A stretch of DNA of 64,000 nt from Helicobacter saguini (GCF_000762875.2 NZ_JRMP02000004.1:62001-126000), one strand, 5' to 3'; counted from the first letter of the stretch, positions 31,863 through 41,421 are shown. Notes: a model not told the origin generated them from the sequence alone. Translations and numbers: made by a program.

Positions 31863-33110
31863 ATGGAATCTTTAAATGCGGTCAATACTTTTTTTATTTT
31901 GTTCTGCTCAATTTTGGTGCTACTTATGACGCCATCCCTTGCGATGTTTTACTCTGGTATGGTGCGGCATAAAAATACGCTAAACACGATTATGAATTGT
32001 TTTATTGTGTTTGGAATCATCACGCTTCAGTGGGTAATCATCGGCTTTAGCCTTGCCTTTGGAAATGATAGCGGCGGCGGTATTGTCGGCGATTTGACGC
32101 ATTTGTGGCTAAATAATACAAGTGGTGTTAATGATTCTGGTGTGCCTAATATTTTGTTTGCGGTGTTTCAAATGATGTTTGCCATCATCGCAGCCGCGAT
32201 AATCACGGGAAGCTTGGTCGGTCGCGTTAAGCTTGGCGTGTTAATTGTCTTTCTTATTTTTTGGAGTACATTCGTGTATGATATTTTAGCGCACATGATT
32301 TGGGGGAGTGATGGCTTTTTGGCGGCACGTGGGAGCTTAGATTTTGCCGGTGGCGGCGTGGTTCATATTAGCTCTGGTGTGGCTGGATTAATTGGTGCGA
32401 TTTTGGTTGGGGCGCGAAAACATGTCGAGCCAAATGCCGGTGCGCACTCGATTCCTTATGCCTTTTTGGGTGCGATTTTGCTATTTATCGGCTGGTTAGG
32501 ATTTAATGCTGGTAGTGCCGGAGCGCTAGATTCTATCGCGGTAAATGCCTTTGTGGTAAGCATTCTCTCGGCTGCTAGCGGCTTTCTAGTCTGGGTTATC
32601 ATTGAGTGGATTCAGCATAAGCGTCCTACCGTGCTAGGAGGGCTAAGCGGCTTGGTGGCTGGGCTTGTTGGCATTACGCCTGCGTGCGGGTATGTCGGCA
32701 TTAGTGCGAGTATCATAATCGGCGTGATGAGCGCGTTTCTGTGCTATTTTGGCATTAGTTTTATTAAGTATAAATTGAAGTGTGATGACTCGCTTGATGC
32801 CTTTGGGCTGCATGGCATAGGTGGCGTGTGGGGCGGCATTGCGACAGGTCTTTTTGCTAGTTCTGCTATAAATCCGGGCACGACAGGTGAGGGGACTTTG
32901 GGTGAAGGATTTTTCATAAACGGGTCGTATTCATTGCTTTTAGAGCAACTTTTTGCGATTGTGGTTTGCGTTGCGTTATCTGCGGTGGTTAGCTTTGTGA
33001 TATTTAAGGTGATTGCGTTATTTACCGACTTGCGAGTGGATGAGAGCGTGGAAAAAGAAGGGCTAGATTCTATATTACATGGCGAGGAAGCCTACAGCCT
33101 CCGCACATAA
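31863..33110 (+). CDS. amt: Ammonium transporter
   Basis: The protein has 415 residues with eleven predicted membrane helices. Family signatures include FFILFCSILVLLMTPSLAMFYSGMVRHKNTLNT, the twin-His helices (DILAHMIWGS with the first conserved His, DAFGLHGIGGVWGG with the second), GGGVVHISSGVAGL and GWLGFNAGSAGALD. It conducts ammonia/ammonium across the inner membrane. No glnK PII gene follows, which is unusual because amt and glnK are paired in most bacteria. The C-terminal tail ends with an octamer-derived LDSILHGEEAYSLRT. It converges with psd. Confidence 0.93.
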   Translation: MESLNAVNTFFILFCSILVLLMTPSLAMFYSGMVRHKNTLNTIMNCFIVFGIITLQWVIIGFSLAFGNDSGGGIVGDLTHLWLNNTSGVNDSGVPNILFAVFQMMFAIIAAAIITGSLVGRVKLGVLIVFLIFWSTFVYDILAHMIWGSDGFLAARGSLDFAGGGVVHISSGVAGLIGAILVGARKHVEPNAGAHSIPYAFLGAILLFIGWLGFNAGSAGALDSIAVNAFVVSILSAASGFLVWVIIEWIQHKRPTVLGGLSGLVAGLVGITPACGYVGISASIIIGVMSAFLCYFGISFIKYKLKCDDSLDAFGLHGIGGVWGGIATGLFASSAINPGTTGEGTLGEGFFINGSYSLLLEQLFAIVVCVALSAVVSFVIFKVIALFTDLRVDESVEKEGLDSILHGEEAYSLRT

Positions 33111-33135
33111 GAAATTTATCACTTTTTGTGATTGT

Positions 33136-33978
33136 CTACGACAAAGTGCCGATTTCTTCGCCCATTTTAACCACATCATTTGCGAGCTTTGTAAAATTCG
33201 CCTTTGCAATCAAAACGATTGTCGAGCCCATTTCAAATGTGCCGATTTCATCGCCTGCCTTAAGCTTAAAAGGGCTCTCATACACCCGCACAAAATCGCC
33301 CAAACTCGCATTACTTTGGATTTTTTCATCAAACAAAAAGCGCATTTTACCGACATTTAGCGCGCCCACCGCGACATAAAACGCAATGCTATTGTTGTGA
33401 GTAAGCCGCATTTTTAGCACCACACGCTCATTCACATTATAAAGGCTATCATTTTTGCGTAAAGATGGGAAATTCACAGGCAGCAAACGACCGCTAAAAT
33501 ACCTAGATTCCAAGATTTCCACATCACAAGGCGCGTGATAATGATGATAATCTTTTGGCGAAAGATAAAGATTTATGTAGCTATAATCGTTTAGATTCGC
33601 AACATCTTTAGAATCTACATTGTTAATATTTGTAACATTTTGCGCGTTTTTAAGATTTAAGCCAAGCAAAGTTGCCACATCATAGCTTTTTCCTTTGATT
33701 TGCAGGGCTTTATTATCTTCCACCCTGCCAGATTCTATAATTAGTGAATCTGTGGGGCTAACTAGATTATAATCTTTAGAATCTATCTTGCGTGGGATAC
33801 GCAAAGAGCGCGTAAATAGGGCATTTAAGCTATCATAAGTCTTCACATTATCAAACTCGCTTAAGTCAATCTTAAAAAGTCTCACATAAAATTTATTAAT
33901 AAAAATTTGAACTGATTTTGGGAATTTATAGTTTGCCAAGATTCCAAAAAGTCGTGAAAATTTGTTACTAAAATACAC
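33136..33978 (-). CDS. psd: Phosphatidylserine decarboxylase proenzyme
   Basis: This is a 280-residue protein, the size of the proteobacterial type. Visible features are FKIDLSEFDNVKTYDSLNALFTRSLRIPRKI, VSPTDSLIIESG with the Asp of the charge relay, YLSPKDYHHYHAPCDVEI with the conserved His, and FEMGSTIVLIAKANF, where Ser of the GST motif is cleaved to become the pyruvoyl cofactor (Met replaces the common Leu). It converts phosphatidylserine to phosphatidylethanolamine at the inner membrane. Octamer inserts are minor (IDSKDYN, NVDSKDVANLND). Confidence 0.93.
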   Translation of the reverse strand: MYFSNKFSRLFGILANYKFPKSVQIFINKFYVRLFKIDLSEFDNVKTYDSLNALFTRSLRIPRKIDSKDYNLVSPTDSLIIESGRVEDNKALQIKGKSYDVATLLGLNLKNAQNVTNINNVDSKDVANLNDYSYINLYLSPKDYHHYHAPCDVEILESRYFSGRLLPVNFPSLRKNDSLYNVNERVVLKMRLTHNNSIAFYVAVGALNVGKMRFLFDEKIQSNASLGDFVRVYESPFKLKAGDEIGTFEMGSTIVLIAKANFTKLANDVVKMGEEIGTLS

Positions 33979-34031
33979 ATTTGCTCCTTTTGTATGTTAC
34001 GATTTTAAACACTAAATTTACTAAGATTTCG

Positions 34032-34889
34032 CTAATTATAGCAAAAAATATTATTTAATTGCTTTTTAAAATCCTGCGTTTTTTCTTTAAAATTTTGCTT
34101 TGTAAAATATGCTAAATTCAATGTTTCAATATTACTATAAGATTCTATAAAATTATCAATTTCCTTATTTTTATCACCAAACATTACAATTTTTAGAATC
34201 TTAATTTTTCTAACCTTAAGAGATTCATAACTTAGCAAAATATGATTAATACTACCCAAATAATACCCACCAACCAAAATCACATCGCATCTATTTTGCG
34301 AAATAAAATCAATCATGCATTTTTTAGAATCTAGCGGGCTAAAAAGCCCACCAGCAAGCTCAATGACAAGGTTTTTAGATTCTGGAATCTTTAGCTTTAA
34401 GCCATTATACTCAATATTTTCGCGCATTTTAGCAATGTGCGGACTAGCCGCAGTTTTTAATGTAATACCATTTGGAAAAATATTAGATTCTATATTTTGT
34501 AACTTTTTAGGCTTAAAGTTAGAATTAATATGTATTTTTTTATCATTTAAATTAGAAATATTAGAATTTTTAGAATCTAGATTCTGTATTTTTGTCTTAT
34601 TAAAGTTAGGATTTTTAGAATCTAAATTAGATTCTATATTGTGCAAAATTTTAGAATCTTTAGAATCTTGCAAAATCTTAGAATCTAGATTCACTAAATC
34701 TTTAGAATCTAATAACTTTTTTACCCCAAAATCACTACAATTACTAACTATATCAAATACAAAATCTCTATCTTGCGGACTTCCAGCCTGCACCAACTTA
34801 AAATAATCATAGCCAAATAACGCACAAATAGCGGCACTCACATGCGTTTTCCCCACATCAGTATGACACCCCGCAATAAAAACCTGCAT
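34032..34889 (-). CDS. bioD: Dethiobiotin synthetase with low-complexity insert
   Basis: MQVFIAGCHTDVGKTHVSAAI has the BioD P-loop (GxxTDVGKT), followed by YFKLVQAGSPQDRDF. NLVIELAGGLFSPLD and VILVGGYYLGSINHILLSYESLK correspond to the later substrate and nucleotide segments. It closes the ureido ring of dethiobiotin in biotin synthesis. Between about residues 58 and 115 an octamer ladder (DSKILQDSKDSKILHNIESN and so on) enlarges the protein. I place the start at ATG 34889, where TGATG overlaps the stop of the upstream TPR gene; a GTG one codon earlier is also possible. No other biotin gene is nearby. Confidence 0.88.
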   Translation of the reverse strand: MQVFIAGCHTDVGKTHVSAAICALFGYDYFKLVQAGSPQDRDFVFDIVSNCSDFGVKKLLDSKDLVNLDSKILQDSKDSKILHNIESNLDSKNPNFNKTKIQNLDSKNSNISNLNDKKIHINSNFKPKKLQNIESNIFPNGITLKTAASPHIAKMRENIEYNGLKLKIPESKNLVIELAGGLFSPLDSKKCMIDFISQNRCDVILVGGYYLGSINHILLSYESLKVRKIKILKIVMFGDKNKEIDNFIESYSNIETLNLAYFTKQNFKEKTQDFKKQLNNIFCYN

Positions 34890-35962
34890 CACATCTCACT
34901 TTTTATATGTTGCGTTGGTCTTATGTGTAATTTTATCGTGTTGATTTCATTGCAAATATGGCAGCGATATGCGTAAAATGGGCTGTTTCCACCGCACGCA
35001 CTACAATTATAAATGAACTCTAAGTCACCTTTTATGTGCGAATATAAATTCAAAAGCTGCAAACTCTCTAGTGCAAAATTATCAATTTCAACATATTCCT
35101 TAATGTAGCCCTTCGCCCTGTAAATATTTAAAAGATTAGAATCTTTAGCGATAAATTCAAATGGAATCTCATGTTTTTGAAACTGCCAAAGCACGTCTAT
35201 ATAAGGCTTTATATTTTTTTTCTCTAAAATCTTTTGCCAAAAAAGACCTGTATTATAGATTCTAAAATGCCTTAAAATTAATCCGTGCAATGTAGAATCT
35301 AAGTCATACATTTCAAGCAATTTTTCTTGCTGTTCTACTAACTTTATTTTATGATTATTTATAATTATCATAGTTTTTAGATAGTTTTTATTATGATATA
35401 TTGAGTTTTTCTTATTCTCAAAGTTAGGATTTTCATTATATAACTCTTCTATGCAATTTAGCGCATCAAGTGCTTCATTGTATTGTTTCAAATTTTCACA
35501 TGTATAAATATAATTGTATAAAATCGTAACATTATGTGGATAATTTCGCAAAATTTCCGTAAAAATCTCCTTGCTTCGCTCCAAAAATCCCGCCTTATAA
35601 TAACACTCGCCTAAAGATTCTAAAATCTGTATTTTTTCTTTTGTGTTTTTAATGTATTCATTTAATGTGCGGTAAATGGCGATTGCCTGCTCGTTATTAC
35701 CAACCTTTGCATAAGTATCAGCAATAAGCATTAGCGGTGGCACAGGATTGTCGGTATAGTCAATAAAGTTTTTTATATTTTCGTTTAAATCAATATTTTC
35801 AAAATTTTTACTAATATTATTTAGGGCTTCTTTTCTGCGTTTTTTCGTATGAGTTTTTTTTATAGAATCTAAAAACGCAATCAGCAAAATAATCAAAACC
35901 AACGCCAAAATCCCAAATATAGGATTTCTATAAATCTCCACAAAATTAAAAAAATTATTCAT
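34889..35962 (-). CDS. LapB/YciM-like membrane-anchored TPR protein
   Basis: This is a 357-residue protein with one N-terminal membrane helix (about residues 13-31, FGILALVLIILLIAFLDSI). TPR repeats follow, clearest at PLMLIADTYAKVGNNEQAIAIYRTL, ILESLGECYYKAGFLERSKEIFTEIL and ILYNYIYTCENLKQYNEALDAL. It ends with a rubredoxin-like metal finger CSACGG...YRCHICN near residues 325-345. This architecture is that of LapB (YciM), which tunes lipopolysaccharide synthesis. The central part (about 195-310) is less conserved by eye. It overlaps bioD by a TGATG junction. Confidence 0.8.
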   Translation of the reverse strand: MNNFFNFVEIYRNPIFGILALVLIILLIAFLDSIKKTHTKKRRKEALNNISKNFENIDLNENIKNFIDYTDNPVPPLMLIADTYAKVGNNEQAIAIYRTLNEYIKNTKEKIQILESLGECYYKAGFLERSKEIFTEILRNYPHNVTILYNYIYTCENLKQYNEALDALNCIEELYNENPNFENKKNSIYHNKNYLKTMIIINNHKIKLVEQQEKLLEMYDLDSTLHGLILRHFRIYNTGLFWQKILEKKNIKPYIDVLWQFQKHEIPFEFIAKDSNLLNIYRAKGYIKEYVEIDNFALESLQLLNLYSHIKGDLEFIYNCSACGGNSPFYAYRCHICNEINTIKLHIRPTQHIKSEM

Positions 35963-36036
35963 AACATTCCCTGAAATTTAGATTCTAAAATCATACTACA
36001 ATATATTTTAAATATTTATATAACGGAATCTTATAG

Positions 36037-36885
36037 CTAATAAATATCATATTTCAATACAAAAGTGCTATTTTTGACATCAAAAGAGTTAAAAGAAAAT
36101 TTTTGTGTTTTTAGATTTGTTAAAAAAAGAAGAATATTTTGTAAATTTATATCTTTAGAATCTTTTTTTAGACGTAAAAAATCATTTACTAAAATGTGTA
36201 AAATAGCTCCACGATATAGTTTTGAAAAATGACTAATCACTTTATTGTCTTTATAAAATTCAAAAAAAATATTATTTTGTTTTGGAGTAAAAATTTTTGT
36301 GTAAATATTTGCACGTAAATCAATTATTACATCATCTTTGCTGTTAAGATGTTTTGCTAAAAATGATTCTAATATAGAATAGAAAGGTTTATAAATATCT
36401 TTTAGTGTCAAGCCATTTACTTTACATCCTTGTTTGAGCTTATAAAAAGGTATGTAATCGCTTGCCAAGATAACACCAAAAAGATTGCTAAAAATGTAAG
36501 TTTTTTTCAAAATAATTTCTTGTGATATAGAATCTAATTTTTCAAAATTAATCTCTTTGAATGCCACGCCACCATATAATCTAATAGCTTGTATTAAAGT
36601 GTTCTTCTCTAGTGATAAATGCAATATATTTGCAGATTTTTCATTAAAATTATTACTACCATAAATTTCTTTTAGTAAGATTCTATCATTCTTGTTTATA
36701 ATTTTTTCTAAGCAATTATTATATAATTTAATAGTATTTTGTCTGTGTGTAAGTAAATTTTTATTGTTTTTTATCCATAAAGATTCTAAATAGTCTAATT
36801 TATTAGAATCTAAACTTATATTTTTATCATTGTGAGTATCTATATTTTTATCTTCACTGGGACTTAAAAATATTACATAACCCAT
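36037..36885 (-). CDS. yaaA: YaaA (DUF328) family protein
   Basis: From ATG 36885 the protein has 282 residues, beginning MGYVIFLSPSEDKN, the family's (I)LSPaK-type start; an in-frame extension to 36936 is unlikely. YGGVAFKEINFE corresponds to the substrate-strand motif, and YIFSNLFGVILASDYIPFYKLKQG to the signature L(S)GLYGllrPlDxIpxYRLeM. YaaA lowers intracellular iron damage during peroxide stress and binds DNA in E. coli. AAAGGAAAAATT precedes the start. It diverges from the membrane-protein gene at 36973, with about 85 bp between starts. Confidence 0.82.
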   Translation of the reverse strand: MGYVIFLSPSEDKNIDTHNDKNISLDSNKLDYLESLWIKNNKNLLTHRQNTIKLYNNCLEKIINKNDRILLKEIYGSNNFNEKSANILHLSLEKNTLIQAIRLYGGVAFKEINFEKLDSISQEIILKKTYIFSNLFGVILASDYIPFYKLKQGCKVNGLTLKDIYKPFYSILESFLAKHLNSKDDVIIDLRANIYTKIFTPKQNNIFFEFYKDNKVISHFSKLYRGAILHILVNDFLRLKKDSKDINLQNILLFLTNLKTQKFSFNSFDVKNSTFVLKYDIY

Positions 36886-36972
36886 AATTTTTCCTTTATG
36901 ATTATTTACATAAAATATTAAATCAAATAATAACAAGATAATAGTATAATTGCAAAAATTTTAGGAGATAAA

Positions 36973-37977
36973 ATGAGCGATTTTGACAAGTTAAAAAATA
37001 TGAATTTAGATGATGTAAGAAATATTACAAAGATTTCTGAGCAAAGATTACAAGATATTATTAATAAAAATTTTAAAGATATTGATAAGACTAGAGCACA
37101 TGGATTTATCAAAATTTTAGAGCGGGATTTGCACCTTGACCTACGTGAATGGGTACAAGAATATGAATATTTTTTGAAAAATGGGACAACCGAAAATTTT
37201 ACACCAAATATAGAATCTAGCTTAGATTATAAAGATTCTGTAAAGAATGAAAATAGTCTTCCTCAGGTAAAAACTAGCACCTATAATGATTTTAAACCAA
37301 AAGATTCTAAAGAAAAAAAATCCACAAATATCAACAATATTGAAATTAGCACGCTCAAGGCTAAGAAAAGCTACAAGGCAAATGTTTTGCTTATTGCAGG
37401 GGGATTTTTTGTGCTTATCGTAGTGTTTTTTGCGTATTTTATGAATATATCTACCGAATCTAATACTAAGGAAATAGCTAAAGTTAATGAAACACAAAAG
37501 CAAGAGATAGAAGATATAGTCACGCAAAGATATCCAAAAGTATCACTAGGTAATGCCTTAAGTGGCGAAGATTCTGTAGAATCTAATGTGGATTCTAACA
37601 ATGTAGAATCTACTACGAGTGTCGATACTTCGTCTTCTACAAAGCAGAATATTGCAAAGAGTGGAAAACTAATTATTCAAGCCAAAAAGCAAGTGTGGTT
37701 TGCGTGGGTTGATTTAACTACTAAAAAAGGTGGAAATACGTTTCTAACAAGTCCTGATAGAATCCATGAGCTAGATTCTAATAATCCAATTGCGTTTCAC
37801 TTTGGTAATGGACTTTTAAATATAAATGTCGATGGTAAAAACTATGAATATAATGATGGTAAGGTTATGTATTTACTTTACAAGCCAGGAAGTGGTTTTC
37901 AAAACATCGACAGAAAAGAATATAACTCACTAACTAGCACTACTTCAAAAGCACAATCATCGCAGACACAAGAATAA
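36973..37977 (+). CDS. Single-pass membrane protein of RodZ-like layout
   Basis: The protein has 334 residues. An N-terminal helical domain (about 1-70: LDDVRNITKISEQRLQDIIN and THGFIKILERDLHLDLREWV-like sequence) has the shape of a RodZ-type helix-turn-helix. One membrane helix follows at about 137-157 (VLLIAGGFFVLIVVFFAYFM). A periplasmic linker rich in Ser and octamer residues leads to a C-terminal beta domain (GKLIIQAKKQVWFAWVDLTT, PIAFHFGNGLLNINVDGKNY) like DUF4115. This order suggests a cytoskeletal membrane anchor, but sequence conservation with RodZ is weak. AGGAG lies five bases before ATG. Confidence 0.65.
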   Translation: MSDFDKLKNMNLDDVRNITKISEQRLQDIINKNFKDIDKTRAHGFIKILERDLHLDLREWVQEYEYFLKNGTTENFTPNIESSLDYKDSVKNENSLPQVKTSTYNDFKPKDSKEKKSTNINNIEISTLKAKKSYKANVLLIAGGFFVLIVVFFAYFMNISTESNTKEIAKVNETQKQEIEDIVTQRYPKVSLGNALSGEDSVESNVDSNNVESTTSVDTSSSTKQNIAKSGKLIIQAKKQVWFAWVDLTTKKGGNTFLTSPDRIHELDSNNPIAFHFGNGLLNINVDGKNYEYNDGKVMYLLYKPGSGFQNIDRKEYNSLTSTTSKAQSSQTQE

Positions 37978-38053
37978 ATTAGCTATAAGATAGAATCTAG
38001 GTTTTATAGCTATTTTAAGTAGAGCATTACTTAGGTTTATAAAATTTTAGATT

Positions 38054-38350
38054 CTAATTTTTGAGCCATCTCTTATATTTTTTGTCTACATATTTTGGCT
38101 TTATAACAACTAGTTCAGGCAAATCGTAGCTATGATTCTTGCGAATGTATTTAGTAATTTTTTTAAGCCTTTTAGAATCTAGTTTGCAAGTTAACATATA
38201 CTCCTTTTGCTTTTCTAATTTGTTTTCCCAACGATAAAAAGTTTTTATCTTGCTTACTTGCACACAAGCGGCTAATCTTTTTTCTATTAGATTTTGTGCT
38301 ATATCGTATGCCTCTTGTCTATCATCAAACGTTGTATATAAAATCAACAT
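38054..38350 (-). CDS. cutA: CutA-like divalent cation tolerance protein
   Basis: This is a 98-residue protein with the whole CutA pattern: ILYTTFDDRQEAYDIAQNLIEKRLAACVQVSKIKTFYRWENKLEKQKEYML in segments, then KYIRKNHSYDLPELVVIK. The Cys in LAACVQ and the HSYDLPELV motif are the conserved metal or trimer-interface residues. Family members are small trimeric cytoplasmic proteins linked to copper tolerance in E. coli; the exact function is open. It lies nine bases downstream of the DJ-1-type gene, on the same strand. Confidence 0.9.
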   Translation of the reverse strand: MLILYTTFDDRQEAYDIAQNLIEKRLAACVQVSKIKTFYRWENKLEKQKEYMLTCKLDSKRLKKITKYIRKNHSYDLPELVVIKPKYVDKKYKRWLKN

Positions 38351-38359
38351 ATATATCTC

Positions 38360-38911
38360 TCACACAACAAGTGGCACTTGCAAGCCATCATATAGCGACT
38401 TATACACGCTTTCACCACATAAAATCCGTGCTAGCTCCAAGCCAAAAAGAATCGCCGTAGCAGGACCAGCAGATGTAACAACATTGCCATTTACCACCAC
38501 AGCCTTATTCACACGCGTCCCGCTTATGCCACTCTCACAGCCCGGATAGCAGGTAAAGTTGCCACTTATCACACCAGCCTTATTTAGCACGATAGGAGAC
38601 GCGCAAATAGCCGCGACAAGCTTCCCGCTCTTATGCAAACCCTGCAGTATTTTTATCACAGATTCACTATTGCTAAGATTTTGCATACCTTCATAACCGC
38701 CCGGCAGTGCAATGCCATCAAGCAACTTAGAATCTATCTTGCTTAAGTCCGTGTCCGCCTTTATCACAAAGCCATTCGCACCTTTTACAAGTAAATCACT
38801 ATTTAAACTAGCTACGATTACTTCCACGCCAGCACGGCGTAAGACATCCGCAGTGCCGATAAACTCGGCTTCTTCAAAGCCTTGTGCTAATGGTATCAAT
38901 ACTTTTTTCAT
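38360..38911 (-). CDS. DJ-1/PfpI family protein (YajL-like)
   Basis: This is a 183-residue protein. LIPLAQGFEEAEFIGTADVLRRAGVEV has the conserved Glu near residue 14, LPGGYEGMQNL follows, and AAICASPIVLNKAGVISG carries the reactive Cys in the nucleophile elbow. These match DJ-1/YajL enzymes, which act as covalent chaperones or deglycases and respond to oxidative stress. Length and motifs are normal, and octamer content is low (DSKLLDG). It probably shares a transcript with cutA. The tRNA-Ala gene lies about 45 bp upstream. Confidence 0.9.
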   Translation of the reverse strand: MKKVLIPLAQGFEEAEFIGTADVLRRAGVEVIVASLNSDLLVKGANGFVIKADTDLSKIDSKLLDGIALPGGYEGMQNLSNSESVIKILQGLHKSGKLVAAICASPIVLNKAGVISGNFTCYPGCESGISGTRVNKAVVVNGNVVTSAGPATAILFGLELARILCGESVYKSLYDGLQVPLVV

Positions 38912-38955
38912 AATGCTTCCTTTTTAAGATTCTATAAAATAAGATTCTATCAAAA

Positions 38956-39031
38956 TGGTGGAGTGTAGGGGGTTCGAACCCCTGACCTCAACGCTGCCAG
39001 CGTTGCGCTCTCCCAACTGAGCTAACACCCC
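38956..39031 (-). tRNA. tRNA-Ala (anticodon GGC)
   Basis: On the minus strand the acceptor GGGGTGT pairs with ACACTCC, followed by A and an encoded CCA. The D-loop reads TAGCTCAGTTGGGAGAGC. The anticodon stem CAACG/CGTTG encloses CTGGCAG, giving anticodon GGC for GCC/GCU alanine codons. The T-arm is AGGGGTTCGAACCCCT. All four arms fold with full pairing and the gene is 76 bases long. Confidence 0.96.
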
Positions 39032-39077
39032 ATTTGTGTGCCTTTACGTTAAAATTATAGAATCTAATCCCTTAAAC

Positions 39078-39998
39078 CTACCTTATAAACACGATTTTAG
39101 ACCTGCTTCGCACGCGCTCAAAATACTCGCTCAAAATCTTTTCTTGATTACTTGCGATTAGCTTTTGTGCGATGTAGTTTTTCGCCTGATTGAAATCGAC
39201 CTCTTTTGTGTCAAGCTTTTTATTAATAAAAAAAACAACATAGCCTCCATCGCCTGTTTCTAGAATCTGTGTGAAAGAATTTTGCGGCGTAACAAGCATC
39301 ACATCAGCAATTTGCGCATTCAAAGATTCTATATCAATAGTATCATCCTCGCTCACCACGCCATTTGGCAGCTCTTTTGGCTTTTTATTTGTCTGTGTAA
39401 TCGCCTCCAAACTCTCACGATTATTACTCACAAACTTGCTAACCGCCACGCTTTTAGGGATGATAAACTCCTCTTTATGCTCGTTGTAATATTTCCGCAG
39501 CTCATCTTCTTGCCCGACATTGCTTGAAAATAAAATCTTTCGCATTAACTCCTGCGTTAGAATCTGCTCTTTTAACTTCTCTCTATACTCGCTCAAGTTC
39601 ATCCCCTCCTTGCTAACCGCGGCGTAAAACTGCTCTAAACTCATGTGATTTTGCTGGGCAATTTGGCTAATTTGTGCGTCAATCTGGCTCTCAGTTATAT
39701 CGATTTTAAGGCGTTTTATCTCATCTTGCCGCAGCTTTTCCATTATCAAAAAATCAGTGGCGCGGATTCTATCAGTATTCAACAACTTTTGGGTTTTTTG
39801 AATGGAGTAAAGCGTGATAGGCTCGCCATTCACAAACAACGCAATGCCACCGACAATATTTTGCTTTTTATTTTGGCTTTGCGTGTTTGCTATCGCATTT
39901 GGCGTGTTAGATTCTGTGTTTTTAGAATCTTCTACCCCAAAAAGTAATGAAAAACATAATAAAATTAATACAAATATTTTCACGTTAAATTCTTTCAA
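39078..39998 (-). CDS. SurA-like periplasmic chaperone
   Basis: This is a 306-residue protein with a signal peptide (MKEFNVKIFVLILLCFSLLFGVEDS). A SurA N-terminal domain follows: GIALFVNGEPITLYSIQKTQ, then LIMEKLRQDEIKRLKIDITESQID, QNHMSLEQFYAAVSKEGMNLSEYREKLKEQIL. The C-terminal part (FTQILETGDGGYVVFFINKKLD, LIASNQEKILSEYFERVRSRSKIVFI) returns to the chaperone fold. The parvulin domain in between is partial, as in Campylobacter SurA-like proteins. It would escort outer-membrane proteins across the periplasm. The octamer adds only VEDSKNTESN after the signal peptide and NAQ/IDIESLN in the middle. Confidence 0.82.
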   Translation of the reverse strand: MKEFNVKIFVLILLCFSLLFGVEDSKNTESNTPNAIANTQSQNKKQNIVGGIALFVNGEPITLYSIQKTQKLLNTDRIRATDFLIMEKLRQDEIKRLKIDITESQIDAQISQIAQQNHMSLEQFYAAVSKEGMNLSEYREKLKEQILTQELMRKILFSSNVGQEDELRKYYNEHKEEFIIPKSVAVSKFVSNNRESLEAITQTNKKPKELPNGVVSEDDTIDIESLNAQIADVMLVTPQNSFTQILETGDGGYVVFFINKKLDTKEVDFNQAKNYIAQKLIASNQEKILSEYFERVRSRSKIVFIR

Positions 39999-40066
39999 AT
40001 AAGATAAAGATAGATTCTATAAAAAAAATATGAATTTTTGGAAATTTTTAAATATCATTAAAGATT

Positions 40067-41101
40067 CTAATACCTTTTAACAGGATATGGGTCGCGGTTA
40101 TTTACCGTGGCGCGTTGATGCCAGTATGGGTATGGGAGCTTTGTTTGGCTGGCTTTATCTAGCATTTCGATATGTTTAGAATCTAGCGTGATTTCGGCGG
40201 CTTTCAGGTTAGATTCTAATTGCATTACATTTCGCGCACCGATTACAAGGCTACTCACACTAGGACGCGTTAGCACCCACGCAAGAGAGATTTGCGCGAT
40301 GCTATGCCCCGTATCACGCGATATAGATTCTAACACATCGGTAATATCATAAAGCTTATTCATATCCACATCCCACGCGCCATCAGTGCTAAGGCGAGAG
40401 CCCTCCACGTCGCGTTTTGTGCGCGTGATTTTGCCACTTAGCATTGAGCCACTTAAGGGACTCCACACAAGCGTGCCGACACCTTCCTCCACACCTAGCG
40501 GCATTAGCTCATTTTCAAACTCACGCGCGGCTAATGAATAATACGCCTGATGCACGGATGGGCGAAGTAGGTTGTATTTGTCTGCCACACTAAGCATTTT
40601 CATCAAATGCCAAGCCGAATAATTACTCACGCCAAAGTATCGAATCTTGCCCGCTTTCACAAGGTCATTTAGAGCCTGCAGTGCCTCAATATGCGGCGTT
40701 TTAGCGTCATAGCAGTGCAGATGATAAAGGTCGATGTAGTCAATCTGCAAACGTTTGAGCGAAGCATCCACACTTTTTAGAATCTTAGCGCGTGAAGTGC
40801 CGATGTCATTAGGATTATCACTCATCCACATACCCGTTTTGGTGCTAAGGAAAAACTCCTCGCGTTTGTAGTCTTTGAGCGCCTCGCCCAAAATAATCTC
40901 ACTATCGCCAAGCGAGTAGCAATCCGCGGTATCAAAGGCGTTAAAGCCCATATCCATGCTAAGTTTGATTAGCTCTTTTGCCTCGAAAACCTGCGTGCTG
41001 CCCCATTTTTTAAAAAGCTCAGTGCTACCTGCAAAAGTCGCAGTTCCTAGCATCATACAAGGTATCATCTCGCCATTTGTGCCTAATTGTCGATATTTCA
41101 T
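40067..41101 (-). CDS. Aldo/keto reductase
   Basis: The protein has 344 residues. The catalytic tetrad can be read: Asp and Tyr in FDTADCYSLGDSE, Lys in FFLSTKTGMW and His in IDLYHLHCYD. Further family motifs are KIRYFGVSNYSAWHLMKM, LVWSPLSGSMLSGKI and SLVIGARNVMQLESNL. It is a TIM-barrel NADPH oxidoreductase of the YajO/Tas-like type; the substrate cannot be told. The gene contains almost no octamer clusters. It stands alone on the minus strand, with a full TAGAATCTAGATTCTA palindrome 35 bp upstream of its start. Confidence 0.9.
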   Translation of the reverse strand: MKYRQLGTNGEMIPCMMLGTATFAGSTELFKKWGSTQVFEAKELIKLSMDMGFNAFDTADCYSLGDSEIILGEALKDYKREEFFLSTKTGMWMSDNPNDIGTSRAKILKSVDASLKRLQIDYIDLYHLHCYDAKTPHIEALQALNDLVKAGKIRYFGVSNYSAWHLMKMLSVADKYNLLRPSVHQAYYSLAAREFENELMPLGVEEGVGTLVWSPLSGSMLSGKITRTKRDVEGSRLSTDGAWDVDMNKLYDITDVLESISRDTGHSIAQISLAWVLTRPSVSSLVIGARNVMQLESNLKAAEITLDSKHIEMLDKASQTKLPYPYWHQRATVNNRDPYPVKRY

Positions 41102-41331
41102 GTGTGTCCTTTTAGTAAATTTTGTGTATTTTAGAATCTAGATTCTATTTGAATGCAAGAGCAGAATGGTTTTAAACATTTCTGTAATAATCTTAAGCTT
41201 TCTTTAAGCTTTTGAAAGTATAGCATAATTTTCAAAAACATATATCTATATATACACAAAATTTATGTTGTAGCTGTAGGTGTTATTGTTTATTTTTATT
41301 GTTTGAATAAGACAGACAAAAAAGATTAAAA

Positions 41332-41421
41332 ATGGAAAATTTTAGAGAGTATATACCCTATTTCTGGTTGGGTGCTTTTGCTTCATTTTGTTCTATCTAT
41401 GGAAAGTTTCAAAAAGAATAA
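41332..41421 (+). CDS. Possible 29-residue membrane peptide
   Basis: ATG at 41332 opens a 29-codon frame (MENFRE, then YIPYFWLGAFASFCSIYG, then KFQKE) ending at TAA 41421. The centre is a continuous hydrophobic aromatic helix between charged ends, a layout shared by small membrane peptides such as type I toxins. No ribosome-binding site stands out upstream (GATTAAAA), and no antisense RNA promoter was identified, so this is tentative. Confidence 0.25.
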   Translation: MENFREYIPYFWLGAFASFCSIYGKFQKE